IMG/VR virus record: IMGVR_UViG_3300030329_004245
Location: 15,128 to 41,256 of that record
DNA from: a virus
Reading direction: 5' to 3' (one strand)
Length of the DNA stretch: 26,129 nucleotides
The notes under the pieces were generated by a model. That model was not told the origin of the DNA, made no database searches, and saw only the letters and a list, made by a program, of their open reading frames with translations. This document shows, piece by piece, positions 19,120 to 26,129 of this stretch; within the stretch, counting starts at the first letter, position 1, and the number at the start of each line of letters is the position of its first letter. Position numbers and translations under genes: made by a program.

Positions 19120-20865
19120 ATGAACCCTAACGGACAGCGAAAAGAAGCTGACCGTGAGTGGTTCGCTCTAAAGAAGGCTCTGGGGCTAAAACCCCAGAGC
19201 CTTCAGGGCGATCTTTGCTTGTCTGTATCGCAGACACGACTCATGGCAGATGCCAAGTACCGACACAAGGTGCTAGAGATCGGGTGTGCGGGAGGTGAAC
19301 TAACTCTCGCTTTATGTCTTGATGGATGTGATGCTGTTGGCATTGACCATTCACCAGCAGCTATTGAACACTGTAAGAAGCATTGCGATGGAGCCTTCGC
19401 AATGTTTTACGAACAATGTGATGATCCATCTACCTACCACGGCAGTAACTATGATGCTGTGGTGATAAACGGATATTTGGACATCTGCGAAGATCCAGAA
19501 CCACCGCTTAAAGCGGCGTTTAGCCGCGTGGCAGAAGACGGTGAGCTAATTGTGGCATGTGGGAAAAATCGCTTTCCACAAATGCATCTGAAGCATCTCG
19601 TTTCTAGCCTGGAAGGCCGCTGGCCTTTCCATATTGATGAGGATGACCATTACTGGTATCTAACTGTTCGTAAAGTGACGATCAATGAACGGTATCTGTT
19701 TGTCACCTCTACTACATATGCAGCAGCACAGTCTAATGAGTGTGCCTGGGAAAAGAGATACAAGAGCGGCATTTGGACCTGGACTCGCGCTTTTAATGGC
19801 GAGACGAAGTACATGGAGGAAATTCAGGATGTCGATGACTACGACATCATCCATGTCCAGCTATCCGGCGAAATGCTCGACTACCCTCGTCGCCTCAAAG
19901 AAATGATGCGCCCTGATCAAAAGCTGGTAGTCAATCCTGACTACTCACTTGATCTATGGGGCGGGTTTATGCGCTATCCAGATTTGCTCTGGCATCAGAT
20001 GAATTTTGCTGATTCACTATTTGCCGTTGAGCCACATTCGGCTCGATTTATGGAGTCCGTGCTAGGCCGACCAGTGTCGTGTATCACGCATCCAGTAAAT
20101 GTCGAGTATCTCTCGCGATTTAAGATGCCTCGGGAAGTTCGGCAAGATGCTATGGTGATAGCGCACAATGACATGCGTGGACACCTAGGCTATTACCACT
20201 ATGATCATGTGGATATCCCGATTCACTATTCAGGTCCAAATCCTCAAGGTGCGGCTAAAACTGTTACGCTCTACGATCAGATATTCGACCACCACCATGA
20301 CTTTATGTCGGGTACTGATATGGTGAAAATGATGGCGAGCAAGAAAGTCTGCACTGACGCTTATAGTTACACCGTATCAGGTCGCGTTGCATCAGAGTTA
20401 GCGGTGCTGGGTGTTCCAAGCATCGGATATCCTAACGTAACCATTCAGGCCGACTGTTTTCCTCTGACAACACACGAGGAAATGGATCTGGTCAGTATCC
20501 GTCAGACTGTATCTCGATTGCTGGAAGATGGCATCTTCTACGATGAGGTTGCTTCTTACGCGCAGGAGAAGATAAAGGATTACGGATTAAACGAGTCAAA
20601 AACCCGTTTTCTCTCTATGTTGGAGGAAGATCATGGCAGTAGGCGCAATGATCCCAGATTGGGCGTTCCGGAAGGAACTAAAGCGCATGGACAAGAAGCT
20701 GGATGTGGAGTGGAATGTGAAGCTCCAACGATGGGTAGTGACACGGATGACGGACTCCCCTGGGATGACGATGCGATACAAAGTCCGAGTTATGACGATT
20801 CAGAACGAAAACGGGACATATCGTCCTCTCGATGCGAGAACGCCGAGGCTCTTGAGGCAGTATGA
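19120..20865 (+). CDS. methyltransferase-glycosyltransferase fusion
   Basis: A 581-aa frame. Residues about 15-185 form a class I SAM-dependent methyltransferase: V-L-E-I-G-C-A-G-G at 51-59 (SAM binding) and G-I-D-H-S with D76, then A-V-V-I-N-G-Y-L-D-I. From about 192 to 500 the protein looks like a GT-B glycosyltransferase, with V-S-G-R-V-A-S-E-L-A-V-L-G-V-P-S-I-G-Y near 427-445 at the expected donor site. It could modify host surface glycans or phage virions. Residues 505-581 overlap the next gene in another frame and are S, D and E rich, unlike the rest; the original end was probably near residue 505. ATG 19120 lies one base after the previous stop. Confidence 0.8.
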   Translation: MNPNGQRKEADREWFALKKALGLKPQSLQGDLCLSVSQTRLMADAKYRHKVLEIGCAGGELTLALCLDGCDAVGIDHSPAAIEHCKKHCDGAFAMFYEQCDDPSTYHGSNYDAVVINGYLDICEDPEPPLKAAFSRVAEDGELIVACGKNRFPQMHLKHLVSSLEGRWPFHIDEDDHYWYLTVRKVTINERYLFVTSTTYAAAQSNECAWEKRYKSGIWTWTRAFNGETKYMEEIQDVDDYDIIHVQLSGEMLDYPRRLKEMMRPDQKLVVNPDYSLDLWGGFMRYPDLLWHQMNFADSLFAVEPHSARFMESVLGRPVSCITHPVNVEYLSRFKMPREVRQDAMVIAHNDMRGHLGYYHYDHVDIPIHYSGPNPQGAAKTVTLYDQIFDHHHDFMSGTDMVKMMASKKVCTDAYSYTVSGRVASELAVLGVPSIGYPNVTIQADCFPLTTHEEMDLVSIRQTVSRLLEDGIFYDEVASYAQEKIKDYGLNESKTRFLSMLEEDHGSRRNDPRLGVPEGTKAHGQEAGCGVECEAPTMGSDTDDGLPWDDDAIQSPSYDDSERKRDISSSRCENAEALEAV

Positions 20866-21073
20866 CGCATATACTCGTGGCGCAGAGACAATCGCTGACG
20901 AGATTATGGGAGAGCAGGAAAAGTCAGAAGAAAGAAACGAGGCGGCTGAAAAGAGTGATATGGAGGATCTTATAAAAGAAGAGATCTTGCCTCGTGCTGA
21001 GATGGATGCACATGACCTGGGCGGCGTAAACATCCCCAAGGAAGACGTAGCAGCAATGATGGGAGAGAGTTGA
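20633..21073 (+). CDS. phage tail/head-completion associated protein, 146 aa
   Basis: ATG 20633 behind GGAGGA at a good distance. Features M-I-P-D-W-A-F-R-K-E-L-K-R-M-D then V-E-W-N-x-K-L-Q-R-W and Y-R-P-L-D-A-R-T-P-R-L-L-R-Q-Y-D match a conserved small family in short-tailed phages, of unknown exact role. The C-terminus is an acidic helical tail. The first 233 bases overlap the end of the previous frame; this frame is the better coding one. The stop overlaps the next start. Confidence 0.75.
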   Translation: MAVGAMIPDWAFRKELKRMDKKLDVEWNVKLQRWVVTRMTDSPGMTMRYKVRVMTIQNENGTYRPLDARTPRLLRQYDAYTRGAETIADEIMGEQEKSEERNEAAEKSDMEDLIKEEILPRAEMDAHDLGGVNIPKEDVAAMMGES

Positions 21074-21981
21074 TGTTACCAGTAGAGATGATGGAAAACG
21101 TCAAAGATCATATTGATGCTCCAGATAACTTCTGGAGTGACGAAATGGTCTGGCGGCGGCTTCACGAGGCCACGAATGAGGTGGTTCGGGATATTTCCGA
21201 GCAAGATCCTACCTTCTTCGTGCAAACCACAGATATCACGTTTGTTGCAGATCAGGCAGTTTATGATCTGCCGCTAAACGCGAGCCTTGGGACGCGCATT
21301 ATCTTTGCTGAGAATAGAGACAATCCAATTGGTGCTGAGATTCCACCGGGTCGCCTTCGAGATTTATTGGAATACGGTAACTCTACAAGCGTTATCAATC
21401 TATCAGATGCCTATAGTTTTGCTTTACAGGGCGATCAGGTCAGAGTAATTCCTACGCCTTCTGCCGGTAAGACTGCTGCTCTGCGCGTTTGGTATGTGCC
21501 AACCTACGGCCACATGATGCAGGGCACGGCGTCTGCTGGTGGAGCCAGCACACTCACCTTCTTTGCCTCTGATCCGAATTGGTCAACTAATTATGGCTGG
21601 CGGGATGTTCGAGATGACTACTTCAATGGCATGAAAGTGATGATCTACGAGGGAACCTCAGTCGGTGATGTTAGGGAAATCACTGACTATACAGGAGGTT
21701 CTACCTTTCAAATTACAGTCGATGAAGCATGGACATCTACTCCAGATACGACATCAAAATTTGCGATTTTATGTCCTATTCCAGAACAACACCATCAGAC
21801 CGTGTGTATTCGTGCGGCACTGATGTGCAGTATTAAAGGTCGCACCAGGGACAAAGAATTACGGTCGGCCTATTACGGGCACTTGGGTGCACCTGGGGCA
21901 CTGAAAGAGCTATTGTCTTGGGTATCCAAGCGACAAGATGCAAAAATCGAAACTGTAATTCCGTTCAACGTAGGAGCATAA
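21073..21981 (+). CDS. head-tail adaptor / tail tubular protein, 302 aa
   Basis: Start at ATG 21073, overlapping the previous stop (TGATG); a TTG three bases earlier is alternative. The N-terminal helical part (W-R-R-L-H-E-A-T-N-E-V-V-R-D-I) and the beta-hairpin with Q-A-V-Y-D-L-P near 62 are typical of the gp4/gp11-like adaptor family that joins portal to tail tube. Residues about 150-240 are an inserted beta-rich domain (G-A-S-T-L-T-F-F-A-S-D-P then V-R-E-I-T-D-Y-T-G-G), followed by the C-terminal helix. Exact family not verified. Confidence 0.7.
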   Translation: MLPVEMMENVKDHIDAPDNFWSDEMVWRRLHEATNEVVRDISEQDPTFFVQTTDITFVADQAVYDLPLNASLGTRIIFAENRDNPIGAEIPPGRLRDLLEYGNSTSVINLSDAYSFALQGDQVRVIPTPSAGKTAALRVWYVPTYGHMMQGTASAGGASTLTFFASDPNWSTNYGWRDVRDDYFNGMKVMIYEGTSVGDVREITDYTGGSTFQITVDEAWTSTPDTTSKFAILCPIPEQHHQTVCIRAALMCSIKGRTRDKELRSAYYGHLGAPGALKELLSWVSKRQDAKIETVIPFNVGA

Positions 21982-21982
21982 T

Positions 21983-22222
21983 ATGTCATCTATAGATTTC
22001 ACTAGTACTAATCCTACTCCACCGAAACGTATTCGTGCACGCGTGGCACTAGAGAACGCCAAGGCGGCACTGAAGAAAGCAGCTCAGATGAAAGCTGAAG
22101 CTGATGCCCTGGTTGGAGCAGCGCATCAGCTAGGAGTCGCTGCACAGGCTGAAATTGACTCTCAAGAGCCGCCAAAGCCCAAGGCTAAGGCTAAGGCCAA
22201 GGCTAAAGCTAAGGAAAAATAG
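21983..22222 (+). CDS. small coiled-coil protein with K-A repeat tail, 79 aa
   Basis: ATG 21983 behind AGGAG. A helical segment (R-A-R-V-A-L-E-N-A-K-A-A-L-K-K-A-A) is followed by an alternating lysine-alanine tail (from P-K-P-K-A-K onward), coded by six near-identical hexanucleotides. A basic tail of this kind could bind DNA or acidic surfaces. The stop shares one base with the next GTG start. Confidence 0.6.
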   Translation: MSSIDFTSTNPTPPKRIRARVALENAKAALKKAAQMKAEADALVGAAHQLGVAAQAEIDSQEPPKPKAKAKAKAKAKEK

Positions 22223-23883
22223 TGGCAATTGATCGAAGCGGCGAGTTTATCTGGGAGGAAGACCAGATATTCGATGGCATTCGTCAGGATGCCACTGAAT
22301 CTATTCGTCGCTACCGCGTCGTGCGGAATTTTAATTTCCGTAACATAGGCGCGATCACGAAGGATCTGGGTATTCGGCCAATCCACGAGACGGCTATTAG
22401 CTCTAGCTACGTCTCGAAGGCTGCGTTGGACTGCCATTTTAATAATGGAACCCAGAAGCTGGTGTTATGTCAGGGGGTCTCTGGTGGAGGCAATCTGCAT
22501 GTATATAACACTAGTACGGGTGAATTTGGATCTAGCCTAGGTGTGACAATAGCCAATGTAGATCACCCTTGTATGGTGATGTTTGCCGACAAGCTGCATA
22601 TCCTCGACGGAACTACTCTCCGCACGATGAACTCCTCAGAGACAATGGCTACACCAGGAGAGTCTAGTTATTCAAATCCCTCTAAATTTGGGATTGTCTA
22701 TGGAAACCGGCTTGTGGTTTCTGGTAACGCGACCTATCCCTTCAGCTTCTTTCCTTCTGGATTACGGGATTCTGGCACCTGGGATGTTGATTTATCAGTA
22801 GATGTAACTGGCCTTCATGGCGAAACAATTGAATGCATGGGCACCTGTGGTCCGTATGCTATCGTTGGTGGCCCTAAGTTCACCAGGGCATATTACTTAG
22901 GCACAGCTGATCCCTATGATTGGGATTGGGATGAAATTAGCAACGAAGTTGGTCCGATTAATCACGCCAGCTATCGAGCGGTTAGTAGAAACGGTGAATA
23001 CTTCGGTTTCTTCTGGTCTGAGGAAGGGCCAATGGTTCTTCATCAGTCACAGGGACTTCCTCGTTTATTCCCTTTGTGGAAGCCCATAGATAAGACAGTT
23101 CGCGGAGTGCCCCACCAGGGTCTTCCCGCTCATGTCGTTGCTCAGTACGGCAAGGTAACCAGTGTTTACGTTCCAGAATACAATGAAGTTCGCTTTGCTA
23201 CTGTTCAGGATACGGGGGCATCTCCTACGCCAACGGAGCCAAATCAGATATATGCAGTAGATTTGGATAGCGTTATCGCATACGTCCGTGAGCCACAGCG
23301 GATGTATCCAAAGTGGAGATTACGAGATAATTCCAATTCTGATCTGCAATGTGAAAGAATCTTCAGTGCAAGAGTAGATCCAACTAGTGGCATTCCCTCT
23401 TCTACAGGGCAAAATCGCTGTATGAGTGCGGCGGCTGGCAGGGTTTATGAAATGGATGCCAGAGACACATATACAGACGGTCCAGATAATACCTCTATTC
23501 CAGCTATGGCTAGAAAAGATGGATATGACGGTCTAGATGACGGGGTGAGGGAGCATACAAAATCTGTCCAGCGGTGGCATGTTCGGACAAACCAGGCAGG
23601 GGATTACTCTTTATACGCACGTTTATATACCGATGGAGGGCAACAAAACTCTGTTACGGAGGTTGATCTTGGCGAAGGATTGTCTCTGTGGGGAAGCAAT
23701 TCATCAGATGGCTCCTGGGGCGATGGCGGCAAATGGAACGAAGGTGAATTTGTCTTAAAACGCGGTGGTTTTTCAGGAGTTGGTAAAAAGTTTGACCTTG
23801 AGGTGTATGACTCCGGTAACGTAAACGAAGAACTCCAAATTAACTCTTGGAGTTTGTCAGGAATGCTAGAGGATCGTCGCTAA
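22222..23883 (+). CDS. tail protein, beta-propeller-like (P22 gp10-type)
   Basis: A 553-aa protein with GTG start sharing one base with the previous stop and AAGGA six bases upstream. Repeated blade-like elements are seen: L-V-L-C-Q-G, L-H-V-Y-N-T-S-T-G, M-V-M-F-A-D-K-L-H-I-L-D-G-T-T-L-R and P-Y-A-I-V-G-G-P-K-F-T. These suit the propeller-type tail stabilisation/tubular proteins of short-tailed phages. The last quarter (R-W-H-V-R-T-N-Q-A-G-D-Y-S onward) is beta-rich and may be a separate domain. Assignment from shape and context. Confidence 0.65.
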   Translation: MAIDRSGEFIWEEDQIFDGIRQDATESIRRYRVVRNFNFRNIGAITKDLGIRPIHETAISSSYVSKAALDCHFNNGTQKLVLCQGVSGGGNLHVYNTSTGEFGSSLGVTIANVDHPCMVMFADKLHILDGTTLRTMNSSETMATPGESSYSNPSKFGIVYGNRLVVSGNATYPFSFFPSGLRDSGTWDVDLSVDVTGLHGETIECMGTCGPYAIVGGPKFTRAYYLGTADPYDWDWDEISNEVGPINHASYRAVSRNGEYFGFFWSEEGPMVLHQSQGLPRLFPLWKPIDKTVRGVPHQGLPAHVVAQYGKVTSVYVPEYNEVRFATVQDTGASPTPTEPNQIYAVDLDSVIAYVREPQRMYPKWRLRDNSNSDLQCERIFSARVDPTSGIPSSTGQNRCMSAAAGRVYEMDARDTYTDGPDNTSIPAMARKDGYDGLDDGVREHTKSVQRWHVRTNQAGDYSLYARLYTDGGQQNSVTEVDLGEGLSLWGSNSSDGSWGDGGKWNEGEFVLKRGGFSGVGKKFDLEVYDSGNVNEELQINSWSLSGMLEDRR

Positions 23884-26129
23884 TGCCTACTCTTTCACTA
23901 ACTCTATCTGGGGCCAATGGCTCGGCTCATAACTGGACGCATGTATCAGTTCCGTTACAAGAGATAGCCACGCTACTGAATACGACCGGCCTGGACTATT
24001 TGAACGTCCAGACAAACGGATTAAGAACAACTCAGCTTAGAACTTTCTCTTATACCCTCCACGGTCAGACCAAAATCCACAATGCTACTGGTGGGACTTT
24101 GGCCGCGCATGACATCGTATCCCAAACTGAGGGATACAGCGATGGTACGGACACCTATCCCAAGGTGGTTAAGGCCGACGCTGCTGTGCGTGCTGACTGG
24201 ATTCCTGCTGAGGGAATCCTTACAGGAGCAGTAGCTAATGGCGCAGATGGGACTCTAGCAAAAGTCTTTGAAATTACTGGTATTAACACCAGCGCACAGT
24301 CCCTTCACGATCCTGTTTATCTGTCCGAGACAGCAGGTGGATACACTTTTACCAAGCCAACTGGGAATGTTGTTGCACAGGTCATTGGTAAGGTTACTGA
24401 AGACCATGCCTCCACAGGGCGCATTCTATTCCACTTTCCTGGGATGCTGGATACGGGGTTTGATACAACTGCCGCGCTGGCCCTTACTAATACTTTTACA
24501 GTAGGCGCGAATACTGACGGCCATGATGTAAAGTTCTTCGGAAATTCCAGTGGTGCCTACATGGAGTGGGACGAGAGCGCCGATCAGTTGCGGATCATGG
24601 GCGCATCGGCTGATGCAACCACCAGCACTGGCAAATTGCTGTTGGCTACCTCCCTCACAGACATCAATGCAAATGATGTATTGGGAAAGATTGACTTTCA
24701 GGCTCCCCATGAGGCTGGAGGGACAGATGCCACCACAATTGCCGCCTCAATACAGGCTGTAGCACAAGGCACTTTTGCAGCGGATCTCAATGCCACTGAC
24801 CTGATTTTCTATACCGGCCACTCAGAAGCAGCTACGGAAAAACTGCGGATAACGAGTCAGGGAGAGATTGGCATTGGTGGGGCGAACTACGGAAGCGATG
24901 GGCAGGTGCTCACCTCTGGTGGTGCTGGGGTCGCACCGGCATGGGAGACCCCAACGACAGGCGACATCACGGGAGTAACGGCAGGCACCGGACTATCGGG
25001 CGGTGGAACCAGCGGTACCGTCTCTCTTGCTCTTGATCTCTCGGAGCTTACCGATACAGCGATTGCTAACGGTGACTATATCGTATTCACGGATGCTACC
25101 GACAGCAATGCAACCGTAAAAGGCGATTTGGCAGACGTAGCTACGCTATTTGCTGGGACAGGTCTTACTGCTTCGAGTTCGGTTATCGGTGTTGATGCCT
25201 CACAGACTCAGATAACAGCTGTAGGCACTATTGGCACAGGCACATGGCAGGGAACCAAGGTGGCGAGTGCCTATCTGGATGATGACACGGCGCATCTAAG
25301 CGGAACACAGACATTTACGGGCGCAAAGACTTTCGATTCTGCTGATGTCGTTGTAGCCAATGGCAACGGATTGGTTGTCGGCCACACGACTCAACAGGCT
25401 ACAACTGGTGGTTCAATTCACGAACTTCAGGTTCTGGGAACAGGCTTGGCCGATTCAAGCATGACGTTGGGCCGATGGTCTAACGATCAACCCGGTCCCA
25501 CGTTGACCTTTGCCAAGTCTCGGAATACTACGATTGGCTCCCGCACTGTGGTGCAGGACGATGATATCGTTGGGGAGATTTTGTGGACAGCGGATGATGG
25601 CGTTGACCTGACTAATCAATTTGCACGTATTCAGGTATTTGTAGATGATTCCTCTCCGGCTAATAATCAAGTCGGTATGGAAATGCTTTTCAAGGTAAGC
25701 GACACATCTGGGAATGCTACAACCCCATTAACCTTGGGCCACGCCGCAGCGGATGCCGTGGTAATTTCTGGTAATACAATCGTAAACCCCCCCGACGGTG
25801 GTGGTCTGAAGTTTTTTGCTGGCGGCACCGGACACGGGAACTATATCCGCTGGTCGGATGACAGCGGCTCATCGAATCAAGGAAGCATTGGGTACGATCA
25901 CAGCACGAACTCAATGTTTTTCTATACAGTTGCCACAGAACGTATGCGGATGGACAGTGGCGGGAATGTTTTTATCGGCGACACCGCTAACGCCAACACA
26001 ACTCAAGGATTGACCATCAATCAGGGCGCTGCGGATAACGATATTCTTGCATTCAAATCATCTGATGTGGCGCATGGCGTGACGAATGGCTGGGAGACTG
26101 ATACTTATGGGGCATTTCAGAAGGCAGCT
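23883..26129 (+). CDS. tail fibre/spike protein, 3' end cut by window
   Basis: 749 codons visible with no stop before the right edge. ATG 23883 overlaps the previous TAA. The N-terminus (about 1-180) has no repeats and may bind the virion. Then come short G/T/S/D-rich beta modules, among them G-S-D-G-Q-V-L-T-S-G-G-A-G near 340, and G-V-T-A-G-T-G-L-S-G-G-G-T-S-G near 365, characteristic of long phage fibres. Several near-identical sub-repeats (E-R-M-R-M-D-S-G-G-N-V-F-I-G near 690; A-T-E-K-L-R-I-T-S-Q-G-E-I-G-I-G near 318) suggest triple beta-helix segments. It is probably the receptor-binding fibre; the tip lies beyond the window. Confidence 0.8.
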   Translation, partial: MPTLSLTLSGANGSAHNWTHVSVPLQEIATLLNTTGLDYLNVQTNGLRTTQLRTFSYTLHGQTKIHNATGGTLAAHDIVSQTEGYSDGTDTYPKVVKADAAVRADWIPAEGILTGAVANGADGTLAKVFEITGINTSAQSLHDPVYLSETAGGYTFTKPTGNVVAQVIGKVTEDHASTGRILFHFPGMLDTGFDTTAALALTNTFTVGANTDGHDVKFFGNSSGAYMEWDESADQLRIMGASADATTSTGKLLLATSLTDINANDVLGKIDFQAPHEAGGTDATTIAASIQAVAQGTFAADLNATDLIFYTGHSEAATEKLRITSQGEIGIGGANYGSDGQVLTSGGAGVAPAWETPTTGDITGVTAGTGLSGGGTSGTVSLALDLSELTDTAIANGDYIVFTDATDSNATVKGDLADVATLFAGTGLTASSSVIGVDASQTQITAVGTIGTGTWQGTKVASAYLDDDTAHLSGTQTFTGAKTFDSADVVVANGNGLVVGHTTQQATTGGSIHELQVLGTGLADSSMTLGRWSNDQPGPTLTFAKSRNTTIGSRTVVQDDDIVGEILWTADDGVDLTNQFARIQVFVDDSSPANNQVGMEMLFKVSDTSGNATTPLTLGHAAADAVVISGNTIVNPPDGGGLKFFAGGTGHGNYIRWSDDSGSSNQGSIGYDHSTNSMFFYTVATERMRMDSGGNVFIGDTANANTTQGLTINQGAADNDILAFKSSDVAHGVTNGWETDTYGAFQKAA

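Noticed and set aside
24426-24710. Minus-strand frame opposite the tail fibre
   Set aside because: Antisense shadow of repetitive fibre coding sequence.

Overview
The window reads as a piece of a tailed double-stranded DNA phage (or prophage-like contig). It contains terminase, portal, scaffold, HK97-type major capsid, head-tail adaptor, a propeller-like tail protein and a tail fibre. No tape measure or sheath gene is visible, and the portal-scaffold-capsid-adaptor-propeller order is P22-like, so a short-tailed (podovirus-like) virion is most likely. The host cannot be named from sequence alone. Ribosome binding sites are of the bacterial GGAGG type, with ATG, GTG and TTG starts, and the left edge (DUF932 gene) and right edge (tail fibre) are both cut by the window.

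Layout. (1) Positions 1-6578, minus strand: an early/accessory block of small, tightly packed and often overlapping genes. It holds a DUF932-like protein, several conserved phage hypotheticals, a helix-turn-helix protein, single-stranded DNA binding protein (ssb), a 189-aa hypothetical, a holin-like three-segment membrane protein and a 344-aa unknown. This block carries strong intergenic hairpins, one clear intrinsic terminator (4871-4908), a hexamer repeat tract, and a 53-nt element repeated at two gene junctions. (2) Positions 6579-7674: about 1.1 kb without a credible gene but packed with perfect stem-loops, a likely large structured noncoding RNA. (3) Position 7675 onward, plus strand: a putative small terminase, then a second structured non-coding stretch (8248-8576). 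(4) Positions 8577-9937: a minus-strand cassette of five small genes inserted between the putative small terminase and the rest of the late genes, with its own terminator and an unusual kissing-loop leader. (5) Positions 10027-26129, plus strand: M15-type peptidase (lysin), PD-(D/E)XK nuclease, HTH protein, a large terminase split into ATPase and nuclease reading frames, portal, scaffold, capsid, two virion proteins, a methyltransferase-glycosyltransferase fusion, tail/adaptor proteins and a tail fibre running off the end.

Main points of interest: the roughly 0.9-kb ornate RNA candidate (6707-7622) with a CUGUU motif recurring in apical loops; the split large terminase; the kissing-loop/terminator leader at 9004-9125; the repeated stop-to-start junction element; and an early protein whose C-terminus resembles the SSB acidic tip. 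All functional names come from reading the sequence; no database search was run.
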